64,000 nt of DNA from Radiobacillus kanasensis (GTDB lineage Bacteria > Bacillota > Bacilli > Bacillales > Amphibacillaceae): NCBI RefSeq assembly GCF_021049245.1, contig NZ_CP088020.1, positions 1,990,001-2,054,000 on the forward strand. Direction: 5' to 3'. This document shows positions 46,331-55,800 of this stretch, one piece after another. Position 1 is the stretch's first letter; each line of letters opens with the position of its first letter. Position numbers and translations under genes: made by a program. A model generated the notes under the pieces. That model worked only from the letters and a program-made list of their open reading frames with translations, did not search any database and was not told the DNA's origin.

Positions 46331-46917
46331 CCTTTATTTTTCCGCACCCTTCTATAGTGGAATAACCGATCAATGAGTATAGCAGCCATGGTGGAAATCA
46401 ATGTCGCCATAATCGTAGTACCGACTATTTCTGTCGGTGCTACCGATTCATATTTCATTCGGATCGCGATAACGGTTGTCGGAATTAACGTTAAGCTCGA
46501 TGTGTTAATGGCTAAGAAGGTAATCATGGAACGACTTGCCTTGTCTGATTGACTAATCTGTTTCATTTGCTCCATTGCTTTGATTCCCATTGGAGTTGCA
46601 GCATTCCCTAGACCGAACAGGTTGGCCGTGAAATTAGATAAAATGTATCCCATTGCTGGATGATCTTTTGGTATTTCTGGAAACAATCTTGTAACAAATG
46701 GTTTAAAAAAACGAGTCAACAATGATAATAAACCCGCTTCCTCTGCTACTTTCATAATCCCTAACCAAAAGACAAGTACACTAATTAATCCAATTGAAAG
46801 CGTTACAGCTTCATCTGCCCCTTCAAAAAGGGCTTGATTCACTTGATCCATCGTCCCATTGAACATGGCATACAGAATGCCAACTATAGCCATAAAAGCC
46901 CAGATTAAGTTAACCAT
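46327..46917 (-). CDS. spmA: Spore maturation protein A
   Basis: 196-residue membrane protein, paired Gate-domain partner of SpmB, with FGLGNAATPMGIKAMEQM. Overlaps the dacB stop by 8 bases and spmB by 4, so the three are translated together. Same order as in B. subtilis. Confidence 0.94.
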   Translation of the reverse strand: MVNLIWAFMAIVGILYAMFNGTMDQVNQALFEGADEAVTLSIGLISVLVFWLGIMKVAEEAGLLSLLTRFFKPFVTRLFPEIPKDHPAMGYILSNFTANLFGLGNAATPMGIKAMEQMKQISQSDKASRSMITFLAINTSSLTLIPTTVIAIRMKYESVAPTEIVGTTIMATLISTMAAILIDRLFHYRRVRKNKG

Positions 46918-48028
46918 CTGCCTGAGCCCCAGTCATTTTCTTCAATACTTGAACGACTTGATTCCAAAATCCTAAAGTCTCCTCTGGTTGCGCTTCTGAA
47001 TAAATAGAGGTGGACGTGATCGGCTTCCCATCTATACGAAATATCTTTTTTCCGATGACGTCTCCGGGATCATCTTCTGCGGCTCCTTTTTCAATAAAGG
47101 TTTCCGATGTCAACTTTTCGTTTTCTTCCTCTGTTAATGGATAAAGAATATCATCATGAATAAAACCTTTGACTATATCATCACTACCTTGCATCGAATA
47201 CGATTGAATTCCTTCTTCTTGAAGTTTTTTCATATTGTAGTTCTCAAACCCCCAGTTAAATAAACCCATATGATCTTTCCAATCATCTGGACCATCCAAA
47301 GTAACTACAATAAGTTTCATTCCATCCTTTTCTGCAGTAGAAACGAGCGTACGTCCTGCTTGTTTTGTATAACCCGTTTTCCCTCCAGTACTGTACTCAT
47401 AATATCTAGTAAGAAGCTTATTCTTGTTCCCCCAAGCAAATTGGCGAGACTCTGCCTTGTAGGACTTCGCACTTGTAATTTCTTGAAAGGTTTTATTATT
47501 CATTGCATGGCGCATTAATAAGGCCATATCATAAGCGGTCGAATAGTGGGTCTCCGAATCTAACCCATGCGGATTGTCGAAGTGGCTATTGGTCATCCCT
47601 AACCATTGCGCTTTTTGATTCATCAAATGAACGAAGCCCTCTACACTTCCTCCCACATGTTCGGCAATGGCAACCGCTGCATCGTTCCCCGAACGAAGCA
47701 TGAGACCATACACGAGATCTTTTAATTTCATTTTTTCGCCTTCTTCTAAATAGATAGAAGATCCTTCTGTATAAACCGATCGTCGGCTGGCAGTAACCGT
47801 TTCATCCAACATTCCAGATTCTACCGCTACGATAGCGGTCATGATTTTCGTAATGCTGGCAATAAGATGTTGGTCATTTGCTGCCTTTTCAAAAAGTACT
47901 CGTCCCGTATTTTGTTCCATTAGTACTGCGTTTCGAGCAGAAACCCCTGGTTTAGCAATCGTTTGAACGGGTTGTACGAGCAATGCAATCACACTTATAC
48001 AAACGAGTAGTATTCCAATTCGCTTCAA
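46910..48028 (-). CDS. dacB: Sporulation D,D-carboxypeptidase DacB
   Basis: 372-residue penicillin-binding protein 5* that trims peptide stems of cortex peptidoglycan, lowering crosslinking. TTG start at 48028 with GGGAGG; the frame to 48136 passes through the promoter. Signal peptide 1-25, SxxK SITK (58-61), RSGNDAAVAIAE and GKTGYTKQAG complete the active site; a C-terminal beta domain follows. Heads dacB-spmA-spmB under a sigma-E promoter. Confidence 0.94.
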   Translation of the reverse strand: MKRIGILLVCISVIALLVQPVQTIAKPGVSARNAVLMEQNTGRVLFEKAANDQHLIASITKIMTAIVAVESGMLDETVTASRRSVYTEGSSIYLEEGEKMKLKDLVYGLMLRSGNDAAVAIAEHVGGSVEGFVHLMNQKAQWLGMTNSHFDNPHGLDSETHYSTAYDMALLMRHAMNNKTFQEITSAKSYKAESRQFAWGNKNKLLTRYYEYSTGGKTGYTKQAGRTLVSTAEKDGMKLIVVTLDGPDDWKDHMGLFNWGFENYNMKKLQEEGIQSYSMQGSDDIVKGFIHDDILYPLTEEENEKLTSETFIEKGAAEDDPGDVIGKKIFRIDGKPITSTSIYSEAQPEETLGFWNQVVQVLKKMTGAQADG

Positions 48029-48062
48029 TGTGGTACCTCCCAACCTTCCCAATGTCTTTACA

Positions 48063-48091
48063 ATCTTATGCAAAAAGGACATGCATATGAC
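48063..48091 (-). promoter_or_regulatory. Sigma-E promoter of dacB-spmA-spmB
   Basis: Minus-strand -35 GTCATATG (48091-48084) and -10 CATAAGAT (48070-48063), spacing 13. It lies 35 bases before the TTG start. Agrees with known sigma-E control of dacB. Confidence 0.55.
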
Positions 48092-48140
48092 TGGTAATGA
48101 ACTTTTCATCACAATAAATTGGGCAAAATGAAGCAAAAAG

Positions 48141-48173
48141 AAAACTAACCCAAAATTATGGATTAGTTTTTTT
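48141..48173 (-). terminator. Rho-independent terminator of scpAB
   Basis: Stem AAAACTAAYCC / GGATTAGTTTT flanked by T-runs, overlapping the scpB stop codon. Confidence 0.75.
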
Positions 48174-48759
48174 CATCGTCATTCTCTTGTTCCTTAAATT
48201 TCTGGAAGAATAAATCAGCGTCTTGCTCTACATCGATATCGGTTACTTCTTCTGGTAATGGTGGTAGCTCGTCGATTGACTTTAAGCCAAAATATGTAAG
48301 AAAATCCTTCGACGTTCCGTACATAATCGGTCGTCCTACCCCTTCTTTTCTACCCTTTTCTTCGATTAGAGATCTGGAGACAAGTGTTTGAACCGGTCGA
48401 TCACTTTTCACTCCACGTATTTCTTCAATTTCTGTTCTCGTAATTGGCTGCTGGTACGCAATAATCGCCAATGTTTCCAAGGCCGCTTGGGATAACTTCG
48501 AAACATGTGGAGATTCTAATAATCGTTGGTAGTAAATAGAATGTTCTGGTTTAGTCGTTAGATGATACGTTCGATTCGATTCCATGAGCGTAATCCCTCG
48601 TTCCGTATGCTCATAATCAAATTGTAGTTCCTCTAAAATATGTGCAATCGTCTTTTCATCTAGTTGCAAAATATTTACCATTTGTTTGATTGAAAGTCCA
48701 TCGTCTCCAGTTGCAAAAAGGAGTCCTTCCACAACCGCTTTATAGCCTGCCATTTCCAT
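48163..48759 (-). CDS. scpB: Segregation and condensation protein B
   Basis: 198-residue winged-helix subunit that with ScpA and Smc forms the bacterial condensin. Two winged-helix units, second with ETLAIIAYQQPITRTEIEEIRGV and GRPIMYGTSKDFL, and an acidic tail. Its ATG directly follows the scpA stop. Confidence 0.96.
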   Translation of the reverse strand: MEMAGYKAVVEGLLFATGDDGLSIKQMVNILQLDEKTIAHILEELQFDYEHTERGITLMESNRTYHLTTKPEHSIYYQRLLESPHVSKLSQAALETLAIIAYQQPITRTEIEEIRGVKSDRPVQTLVSRSLIEEKGRKEGVGRPIMYGTSKDFLTYFGLKSIDELPPLPEEVTDIDVEQDADLFFQKFKEQENDDEKN

Positions 48760-49497
48760 CTAGTTTTCCCCCATTTGATACACCAGTAATTCGTCGAAGT
48801 GCTTTTCTTGGACACAGTATATCTCTTTTACCTTCATAAGCTCTAATATGGCGATAAAGGTGACAACAATATGTGACTTCGTTGGTTCAGGAAAAAGACT
48901 CGTGAATCGAACTCCATCTTTACTCCGTCTGACGATATCCATTACTTCTTCCATTCTTTGTGAAATCGGTATTTCCGCTCTTTGAATGGTCGTGTCCATT
49001 GGTTGTTGCCATTTTTTCCGTTCAAAAACTTTGGACATCGCCGCAATCATATCGTAAATGGATAGTTCACCGCGAACGACAGGTGGTCGCTCGCTCCTAT
49101 TATCAAATACTTGAGGTGGCCTCGTAAATATTTGATTAGATTCAGATTCCCTTTCCTGTAATTGCCCTGCTGCTTCTTTATAACGGCGATATTCGATCAA
49201 GCGGCGCATTAATTCTTCTCTGGGATCCTCTTGGTACTCCTCATCTTCCGCTTCCAATTCTTGATTAGGCAGCAACAATTGGCTTTTAATCGCTAACAAC
49301 GTTGCAGCCATTACTAAATATTCACTTGCTATATTCAACTCAAGCTGTTGCATCGTATGAATATAGTTCATATATTGCTTGGTAATCTCCGCAACAGGAA
49401 TATCGTATATATCAATTTCATATTGATTTATTAAATGTAACAATAAATCAAGGGGTCCTTCAAAATTATCTATTTTTACGAGATAGGATTGATCCAT
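48760..49497 (-). CDS. scpA: Segregation and condensation protein A
   Basis: 245-residue kleisin bridging Smc heads. N-terminal IDNFEGPLDLLLHLINQYEIDIYDIPVAEITKQY and C-terminal winged helix (FTSLFPEPTKSHIVVTFIAILELMKVKEI). Acidic middle (ELEAEDEEYQEDPREEL). AAGGAAG precedes the ATG. Operon scpA-scpB. Confidence 0.97.
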   Translation of the reverse strand: MDQSYLVKIDNFEGPLDLLLHLINQYEIDIYDIPVAEITKQYMNYIHTMQQLELNIASEYLVMAATLLAIKSQLLLPNQELEAEDEEYQEDPREELMRRLIEYRRYKEAAGQLQERESESNQIFTRPPQVFDNRSERPPVVRGELSIYDMIAAMSKVFERKKWQQPMDTTIQRAEIPISQRMEEVMDIVRRSKDGVRFTSLFPEPTKSHIVVTFIAILELMKVKEIYCVQEKHFDELLVYQMGEN

Positions 49498-49617
49498 ATC
49501 GTTTACTTCCTTCCATCTACTACAGAATTACTCTGATGCTGAAGATTGTTATGAATTTCATCGGACTTTTTTGAGCATCCTTTACTTGGACAATCAAGCC
49601 TTCTCTTATCATATACA

Positions 49618-49648
49618 AAAAACTAGCCCTACAACAAGGGCTAGTTTG
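49618..49648 (-). terminator. Rho-independent terminator of ribT
   Basis: Perfect stem AAACTAGCCCT / AGGGCTAGTTT with a 6-base loop and TTTTTT on the minus strand. Confidence 0.85.
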
Positions 49649-49663
49649 TGATTTTTTGTCGAG

Positions 49664-50020
49664 TTATGTATCTTCACGCTTTTGAAGCCTATCTAAATAA
49701 GCCTGTGTAGAAGAATTAGCTACTACCTTATAATCTTGATACATGTCTTTAATTCCTTCAATCATCTTTCTTCCGATTCCTAAGCTACGATGCGAAGGAT
49801 TCACGGATATATGCTGCACAAGCACTTCCTGATCGGCTGGAAAAATAACGCCGACTGCTCCAAGTATATCCTCTTCTTTCCATAAAAATAGCTGCCAATT
49901 CGGGTTTGTTTCATACTCTTTCATTGTATGCTGTAATTTCTTTACTTCTTTTTCTTCAGGCATAAAAGACAGAAGACCCATTGCTATTTTTTCAAAACTT
50001 TTCTTGTACCTAATTAGCAT
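49664..50020 (-). CDS. ribT: GNAT-family acetyltransferase RibT
   Basis: 118 residues starting MLIRYKKSFEKIAMGLLSFMPEE, nearly identical to the start of B. subtilis RibT, with the GNAT acetyl-CoA loop SLGIGRKMIEG preceded by HISVNPSHR. In B. subtilis it ends the riboflavin operon ribDEAHT between scpA and ppiB. Here it remains at that site with no rib gene and no FMN riboswitch, and has its own terminator. The substrate is unknown; a link to riboflavin is only positional in B. subtilis. Confidence 0.9.
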   Translation of the reverse strand: MLIRYKKSFEKIAMGLLSFMPEEKEVKKLQHTMKEYETNPNWQLFLWKEEDILGAVGVIFPADQEVLVQHISVNPSHRSLGIGRKMIEGIKDMYQDYKVVANSSTQAYLDRLQKREDT

Positions 50021-50115
50021 ATAAACCCCTCTTTATGGACATAACTTGCTATCCATATTCAGATTGTAAATCTATTAAAGACGGAATGGACATAGTTTGT
50101 CAAATCCTGTTTCTC

Positions 50116-50214
50116 TTAAAATACAAAAATAAACCAATAAGCGAAACCCCAAATAGTCCCAAGCACTAATATTATGGTAAATAAGATCCAATTTTTCTTT
50201 TTTATATTCAACAA
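50116..50214 (-). CDS. Possible 32-residue membrane peptide
   Basis: The minus-strand frame starts at a TTG (50214; another at 50211) with GGAAGG 4 bases ahead and reads a basic start (LNIKKKNW) followed by a 21-residue hydrophobic segment (ILFTIILVLG ... FIFVF). A single-pass membrane peptide is plausible. It lies 39 bases after the M50 protease gene and could be cotranscribed. Not a family I recognise. Confidence 0.45.
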   Translation of the reverse strand: MLNIKKKNWILFTIILVLGTIWGFAYWFIFVF

Positions 50215-50252
50215 TGATCCTTCCTTTTCTCATGGTCCTTTGTTAAATCATA

Positions 50253-50717
50253 CTACGATTTCTTAGAAAAGTCATGGTTGTATCGGACTGTCTTCCAGAG
50301 GATGGATGCAACTTTATACCCATCTGACTCCTGCATCGCAACTTTAAATGGGATAAGGTTTACCAAACAAAGCCATAAATTAAACAGACTTCCTAAATGG
50401 ATGAACGGAAGAGAAATCCAATATGTTCCGAGAAAGATTAGTAAATTCAATAATGGACCAGCTAATGATATCCATACTAGTTCGAAACGATTAAAAGCCT
50501 GTTCCTTGTGATAGTTTGAATATCCACCTAAGAAAAAGAAACGATTCACTTCCACACGGAAATTGTTTTGTTTCCAAGCAAATATGGACTTGCCCCTCCC
50601 AACAGACAGCTCCACTTGGTCAGCTCTACATATTCTAGCTGCAAAGCAATGACCCGCTTCATGGAGTATGATACTCAGTGGTCCGATGACGATAATGAAT
50701 ACGAGTAAGCCAAGCAT
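50253..50717 (-). CDS. Small M50 (site-2 protease-like) membrane metalloprotease
   Basis: 154 residues with the zinc motif HEAGH (19-23) in the first membrane segment, a second hydrophobic region about 83-100 (AGPLLNLLIF) and a third ending LVNLIPF, then QESDGYK, where the third ligand aspartate (DG) is expected. This is the minimal M50 layout, without PDZ or CBS domains. Its substrate is unknown. It is followed by a possible membrane peptide gene. It could also be inactive; the key residues do, however, look present. Confidence 0.8.
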   Translation of the reverse strand: MLGLLVFIIVIGPLSIILHEAGHCFAARICRADQVELSVGRGKSIFAWKQNNFRVEVNRFFFLGGYSNYHKEQAFNRFELVWISLAGPLLNLLIFLGTYWISLPFIHLGSLFNLWLCLVNLIPFKVAMQESDGYKVASILWKTVRYNHDFSKKS

Positions 50718-50818
50718 ATCTTTTCCTTTCCAATTCCATATTAATCCTTTTCCTTATCCTACCATACTTCTCTTTCTATGAAATGACTTCTCCATGACTT
50801 TTTTATGAAAAACATAAA

Positions 50819-51200
50819 GGGTCTGGGACAAAACTATAATTTCCATTCTAAAGGATCGATTACAAGATATGATCCTTAGAATGTTCATTTTCAATGGTTG
50901 GATCTTATACACATTTGATATAAATTGCGACACAAGAGAAGTTTACAAAAATACCATCGGTTAGAAAAACTGCTCGATTTTGGGTACGAAGTTGATCTCC
51001 TTTGCGGAAAGCGGAGTATTCTGCCGGAGCGCGGCATCAAGCTTCACTTCATTACTTTTTCAATAAATTATTAATTAAAGTTACGTTGCAATTTATATAT
51101 TTTTAGCATCAATATTTTCAAACGCTCCCAAAAAATAAAAATCCGAACTGATTCGAATTCTAATGGAAGAATTTTGAAACCATAGTTCGGATTATAAGAT
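50819..51200. repeat. Repeat element, copy 3 (short form)
   Basis: Gene-free. Left end GTCTGGGACAAAACTATAA resembles the IS end and copy 4. Shares TTGATATAAATTGCGACA, CCATCGGTT...ACTGCTCGAT, an inverted GCGGAGTATTCTGCCGGAGCGCGGCATCAAGCTTCACTTC block and TTACGTTGCAATTTATAT. The GC-rich modules are absent apart from that block. It ends in the shared hairpin; the right IS-like terminus is not clear. Together with the ppiB terminator it fills the 620-base gap 50718-51337. Confidence 0.7.
51138..51195 (-). terminator. Repeat-borne terminator beyond ppiB
   Basis: Arms ATCCGAACT / AGTTCGGAT around TTCGAATTC, with TTTTTATTTTTT on the minus strand. It is a second terminator 140 bases downstream of ppiB. 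Confidence 0.75.
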
Positions 51201-51284
51201 ACTTTTACAGGATATCCTGTTGCCTTCATCCGTCCAGTGAAGAACTGAACTACACAGACGTTGTGACTGAAAAACTTTGAAATG

Positions 51285-51328
51285 AAACTTTGCTAATCCA
51301 CGCCTTAAGGCTTTGATTAGCAAAGTTT
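51285..51328 (-). terminator. Terminator of lysA-ppiB
   Basis: Stem AAACTTTGCTAATC / GATTAGCAAAGTTT with loop enclosing a smaller CTTAAG palindrome, 10 bases after the ppiB stop. The T-run is modest. Confidence 0.7.
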
Positions 51329-51337
51329 TCTTTTATA

Positions 51338-51772
51338 TTAAACCGTTTCTACACGCACTTTCTTCATTTCGTCCCCTTGTTGAATACGAAGGACGGTATC
51401 CAATCCCTCGATGACTTGGCCAAACACCGTGTGAACGCCATCCAGATGTGGTTGTGATTCATGAACTAAGAAAAATTGACTTCCACCTGTATCTTTTCCG
51501 GCATGTGCCATAGATAAAGCGCCAGCCACGTGTTTGTGAGGGTTGCCTTCTGTTTCACATTTTATTGTGTAACCAGGTCCACCTGCACCTGTTCCCGTAG
51601 GATCTCCACCTTGGGCAACAAATCCCGGAATAACTCTATGAAAAGTTACCCCATCGTAAAACCCGTCATTTGCTAGTTTTTCAAAGTTAGCTACTGTGTT
51701 TGGTGCTGCATCCTCATACATTTCAATAACAATTTTTTCTCCATTTTCAAACTCAATTGTTGCTTGCTTCAT
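51338..51772 (-). CDS. ppiB: Peptidyl-prolyl cis-trans isomerase B (cyclophilin)
   Basis: 144-residue cytoplasmic cyclophilin that speeds proline isomerisation in folding. Active-site signature [24 protein letters not shown] and GSQFFLVH are intact. It overlaps the end of lysA by 20 bases. Same order lysA-ppiB as B. subtilis. Confidence 0.96.
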   Translation of the reverse strand: MKQATIEFENGEKIVIEMYEDAAPNTVANFEKLANDGFYDGVTFHRVIPGFVAQGGDPTGTGAGGPGYTIKCETEGNPHKHVAGALSMAHAGKDTGGSQFFLVHESQPHLDGVHTVFGQVIEGLDTVLRIQQGDEMKKVRVETV

Positions 51773-53087
51773 TCAAAACGCCTCCATTGTATGCATATTG
51801 TAAATCATTGCGAGTTAAATCCTCATAGGTTTCACGTCGGATCACGAGCTGGTCTTGACCATCTTCTACAAAAACAACCGCCGCTTTCGGGAAACGATTA
51901 TAGTGGTTAGACATCGAATAGCCATAAGCGCCCGTACTAAATACAGCTAACAGATCACCATGCGTAATCTCTGGAACGTCTATATCCCAGATGAGCATAT
52001 CACCTGATTCACAGCATTTTCCTGCAATCGATACTTGCTCTTTCAGATCTAGATTCATTTTATTGGCTACAACTGCTTGATATTTCGCTTGATACAAAGC
52101 AGGTCGAAGGTTATCCGTCATTCCACCATCAACCGACACGTATTTCCGGATACCAGGGATGTTTTTGATAGCTCCCATCGTATAGATGGTTACACAGGCA
52201 TTCCCTACAATGGAGCGACCAGGTTCAATCCAAATTTCTGGTACTGGCAATTTTAATTGCTCTGCTTGTTGTTTCACTTCAGATACAAGTGCTTCTACAT
52301 ATTCAACGAGTGGTAGTGGCTCGTCCTCTGCTGTATAGCGAATCCCAAAGCCTCCACCAAGGTTTAATACTTCTGGTGTGTAATCATAGACTTGGCTCCA
52401 CTGATGTAACGAATCAAACAATCGGCGCACAGCCATGACGAAGCCATCTGTTTCAAATATTTGTGAGCCTATATGGCAGTGCAATCCTTTCACATTCAAT
52501 AAAGGGGATGCATTAGCAAGTAGAAATGCTTGTTCTGCCTGACCGTTTGTTAAATCAAAGCCGAATTTGGAGTCTTCATTTCCTGTTAAAATATAGTCGT
52601 GGGTGTGTGCTTCAATTCCAGGAGTAACACGAAGTAATACGTCCATCGACGTATTATTTTCTTCTAAAATTTCCTTCAGGATTTCAATCTCATAAAAGTT
52701 ATCAATGACAATACAACCAATTCCATACTGAACGGCCATTTCTAACTCTTCTCGACTTTTATTATTCCCATGCATATGAATCTTTTCTACAGGGAAATTG
52801 GCTTGTAAAGCTGTGTACAATTCTCCTTGGGATACAACATCTAGGCTTAAACCCTCTTGCTCGGCAACCTGGAGCATCGCCACAGACGAAAAAGCTTTGC
52901 TTGCGTATGCAACTTGGTAGTCGACGCCTAGTCGTTTAAATGTTTCCACAAATGCTCTTGCATTTTTTCGAATGACAGAAACATCATACACAAAAAGTGG
53001 TGTTCCGTACTTATGGGCCAACTCGACCGCGTCCATTCCACCTATTTCTAAGTGGCCATTTTGATTCGTTGGAAAGGGATAGTCCAT
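51753..53087 (-). CDS. lysA: Diaminopimelate decarboxylase
   Basis: PLP enzyme making L-lysine from meso-diaminopimelate. 444 residues; PLP lysine K64 in [24 protein letters not shown] and [10 protein letters not shown], and the active-site CESGDML. GGAGG is in the leader. No L-box riboswitch: only about 50 bases lie between it and the spoVAF terminator. Its position after spoVAF is the same as in B. subtilis. Confidence 0.96.
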   Translation of the reverse strand: MDYPFPTNQNGHLEIGGMDAVELAHKYGTPLFVYDVSVIRKNARAFVETFKRLGVDYQVAYASKAFSSVAMLQVAEQEGLSLDVVSQGELYTALQANFPVEKIHMHGNNKSREELEMAVQYGIGCIVIDNFYEIEILKEILEENNTSMDVLLRVTPGIEAHTHDYILTGNEDSKFGFDLTNGQAEQAFLLANASPLLNVKGLHCHIGSQIFETDGFVMAVRRLFDSLHQWSQVYDYTPEVLNLGGGFGIRYTAEDEPLPLVEYVEALVSEVKQQAEQLKLPVPEIWIEPGRSIVGNACVTIYTMGAIKNIPGIRKYVSVDGGMTDNLRPALYQAKYQAVVANKMNLDLKEQVSIAGKCCESGDMLIWDIDVPEITHGDLLAVFSTGAYGYSMSNHYNRFPKAAVVFVEDGQDQLVIRRETYEDLTRNDLQYAYNGGVLNEASNN

Positions 53088-53140
53088 GTTATGTTCCTCC
53101 TTGCCCTATGCCTTCTGATCTATTAATATCCTCCCCTAAA

Positions 53141-53193
53141 AAATCCCTTATCCTCCCTGAAAAGTAACACTTAAACAGATGGGATAAGGGACT
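53141..53193 (-). terminator. Terminator of the spoVA operon
   Basis: Arms TCCCTTATCC / GGATAAGGGA with a large loop; the tail on the minus strand is TTTTTTAGG. About 100 bases after the spoVAF stop. Confidence 0.75.
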
Positions 53194-53293
53194 TTATGGA
53201 TGAAAAGTTCATCATCATTTACCATCTAAAAACGTTGAAAGTTTCATGTTAAGGATACAGCTAATTTACCATAATGCGTGGTCCCATTCAACA

Positions 53294-54778
53294 TTAAACC
53301 TTTTTCGGTTGACGATAGTTGTTTCGAGGATGAACAATACTTGGACGATCCTTGGACATAGGAACCGATACTCGAACTAGTATTTGTATCAAAGCTTTTG
53401 CGTTAAAAGGAAGGAATGGCCATAAATAAGGTGTCTTTAACGATTTAATGTGTGCGAGTAACAAGATATAAAGGGTAAACCCAATCGCAAATCCTTTCAC
53501 ACCAAAGAAGGAAGTTAATATCAGTAGTGCAACCCTCGACATTTTATTTGCAACACTTAATTCATAACTCGGTGTCGCAAAAGTTCCTATTGCACTTATT
53601 GACACATACAAGATTACCTCAGCTGTAAACAAACCTACGTCGATGGCGATTTGCCCAATTAACGTAGCTGCAATTAATCCCATAGCCGTAGCCAGTGGTG
53701 TCGGTGTATGGATAGCCGCCATTCGCATAAATTCCAAACCGATATCCGCTAGAATGATTTGAATGACAATCGGAATGTTACCTTGCTCATTCGGTCCGAT
53801 GAAGGACAAATCTTTTGGTAATAACGAAGGTTCCATTGCTAACAATAACCAAAAAGGAAGCAAGAAAACGGAAGCAATAATCCCGGCAAAACGAATCCAA
53901 CGAATAAAGGTACCAACAGCGGGAGATTGGCGATACTCCTCTGCGTGTTGGACATGGTGAAAGTATGTCGTTGGTGTAATGATTAAACTTGGTGACGTAT
54001 CAACCATAATTAAAACATGTCCCTCTAACAAATGAGTGGATGCAACATCTGGCCTCTCCGTGTAACGAACTAGCGGAAAAGGATTGAAGCCTTGCTTCAC
54101 TAAAAACTCTTCCACCGTTTTGTCCGCCATTGTGATTCCATCAATTTCAATATGCTTGATTTCATCCTTAATTAATTTGATTAAACCTGGATCGGCAACA
54201 TCATCTAAGTAGGCGATACATATATCCGTTTTGGACCTCTCACCAACCTTTACAATTTCGTGACGTAATCTCTCGTCTCGTACTCTTCTTCTTGTTAATG
54301 CGGTGTTTTCCACAATATTCTCTGTAAAACCATCTCTTGACCCACGAATGACTTTTTCTGTATCGGGTTCTTGAGGCGTTCGTCCCGGGTAGCTTCTTAC
54401 ATCAATGATATACCCGTATTCTTCCCCATCAATCAAAATGACAATTAATCCCGTTAATAATTGATCAACGACTTCATCCATCGATTCGACTCTTGTGACT
54501 TGTTGATGAATTAACCTATTTTCAACCAATTCTCCAACTTTATTAGAGCTTCGATCCGATTCATTTATCTCTAATAACTTTTTCATAAGTTCTACAATAA
54601 CTGGTGTTTCACAAAGTCCAGTCAGATAATAAAGATTTAATTGTTTTTTTAAAATTGTGAAATCGCGTACTCCAACATCAAAGGAAGTCCCTAGTCCAAC
54701 TCGTTCTTCCATAAACGTTTTATTCTCTTTTAATTTTGAAGATATAGAAGTCTTAATACTATTTTTATTTCTATTCAT
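53294..54778 (-). CDS. spoVAF: Stage V sporulation protein AF (GerA-like)
   Basis: 494-residue membrane protein related to germinant receptor A subunits. A soluble N-terminal half (with GLCETPVIVELM and DVRSYPGRTPQEPDTEKVIRGSRDGFTENI) is followed by about five membrane spans in the C-terminal half. In B. subtilis SpoVAF with FigP forms a channel that speeds germination. Start taken at the second of two ATGs, 5 bases after GGGGAGG. Overlaps the spoVAEA stop. Confidence 0.93.
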   Translation of the reverse strand: MNRNKNSIKTSISSKLKENKTFMEERVGLGTSFDVGVRDFTILKKQLNLYYLTGLCETPVIVELMKKLLEINESDRSSNKVGELVENRLIHQQVTRVESMDEVVDQLLTGLIVILIDGEEYGYIIDVRSYPGRTPQEPDTEKVIRGSRDGFTENIVENTALTRRRVRDERLRHEIVKVGERSKTDICIAYLDDVADPGLIKLIKDEIKHIEIDGITMADKTVEEFLVKQGFNPFPLVRYTERPDVASTHLLEGHVLIMVDTSPSLIITPTTYFHHVQHAEEYRQSPAVGTFIRWIRFAGIIASVFLLPFWLLLAMEPSLLPKDLSFIGPNEQGNIPIVIQIILADIGLEFMRMAAIHTPTPLATAMGLIAATLIGQIAIDVGLFTAEVILYVSISAIGTFATPSYELSVANKMSRVALLILTSFFGVKGFAIGFTLYILLLAHIKSLKTPYLWPFLPFNAKALIQILVRVSVPMSKDRPSIVHPRNNYRQPKKV

Positions 54779-55340
54779 CATTTCCTCCCCTTTCCAGAAT
54801 TAGTTCAATTGCTTTTCTAGTGATAGGAGATCCTTTTTTTATATCATCACGTCCATACATCTTGCCGATATCCCCGATTGCTACGACTATCGGCAAATCT
54901 ATCTGGTCCAAAGCATATACCGTATCCCCATTAATTCGCCCGACATCCTCAATGGGAATCCCTTCTTTATCCACACCGTTCGCCGTTAAATTCCCTTCGT
55001 TATCAATAGCAAATGTAAATCTCGTCCATTCTAAGTTTTTCGTATGAGACGCGACAGCAATTGCTCCAATGATTTCAATAGTAGAATCCTTGTACATATC
55101 TATTAATATGTGCTCGCCCGCACCGATTCCGTGCCAACCAGCATCATCCACTAATACAAAGACGAGGTCAGATCGAGCAGATTTTACAGCCTCCATCACT
55201 TCCTTTGAACTAGCTTTTGTAGGGTTATCGGATAAATGAGATAAACAAGTTCCTCCGAACAGCGGTGCCAAGTAATCCATCGTTTTTCGAGCATACTCAT
55301 CCCCATCCGTGATAACGATCACTTGTTTCCTATTGCTCAT
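54771..55340 (-). CDS. spoVAEA: Stage V sporulation protein AE, soluble (SpoVAEa)
   Basis: 189-residue soluble protein beginning MSNRKQVIVITDGDEYARKTMDYL with AGWHGIGAGEHILIDMYKD; the family is found in the spore core/inner membrane side. AAAGGAT precedes ATG. In B. subtilis it follows spoVAC, AD and AEb; here it directly follows spoVAB with a 31-base gap, and AC/AD/AEb are missing. Confidence 0.92.
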   Translation of the reverse strand: MSNRKQVIVITDGDEYARKTMDYLAPLFGGTCLSHLSDNPTKASSKEVMEAVKSARSDLVFVLVDDAGWHGIGAGEHILIDMYKDSTIEIIGAIAVASHTKNLEWTRFTFAIDNEGNLTANGVDKEGIPIEDVGRINGDTVYALDQIDLPIVVAIGDIGKMYGRDDIKKGSPITRKAIELILERGGNDE

Positions 55341-55371
55341 TCAAACCTATCCTTTCTATATGAGAGGGTGC

Positions 55372-55800
55372 TTATTTTACAAAAAAGACCCATTGGAAAA
55401 GGGAACCAAAAATTTTCCCAAATACGATGGCCATTAAAAACCAAAGTATATGTATTTCCATTCCAACTCTTTTCGCTAACAACGGGAATACATTTAACAC
55501 TTCTGTCAGTGCAGCGGCCAACATGCCTATAAAAATACCGTGCAGAGCGCCCCAAATGACGATAAATGGTTTTGAAACATAAAACTGAGCATCTGTAAAT
55601 GCTAGATATACGCCAAACAGAGCTCCAAGAATAACCGCAAGTTCTATGATCTTGACATAGTCATACGTCTTACTTAATTGAATCAATCGCGGAATAATAC
55701 CCAATACGGTTAAAAATGCGACGAAACCAGTACCAACAACTAGACCAGAGGCAAAACCGATAAATATCTCAGCGATGGCGGGAACGAACATCTGGAACAT
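55372..55800 (-). CDS. spoVAB: Stage V sporulation protein AB
   Basis: 142-residue membrane protein with about four spans, GLVVGTGFVAFLTVLGIIPRLIQLS and the GALHGIFIGMLAAALTEVLNVFPLLAKR block typical of SpoVAB. It overlaps spoVAA by 32 bases and has no clear ribosome site of its own, so it probably depends on spoVAA translation; ATG 55791 is an alternative start. Confidence 0.92.
   Translation of the reverse strand: MFQMFVPAIAEIFIGFASGLVVGTGFVAFLTVLGIIPRLIQLSKTYDYVKIIELAVILGALFGVYLAFTDAQFYVSKPFIVIWGALHGIFIGMLAAALTEVLNVFPLLAKRVGMEIHILWFLMAIVFGKIFGSLFQWVFFVK

Noticed and set aside
53088..53140. Possible lysine riboswitch before lysA
   Set aside because: Only about 50 bases lie between lysA and the spoVA terminator, too short for an L-box, and none of its conserved segments is present.
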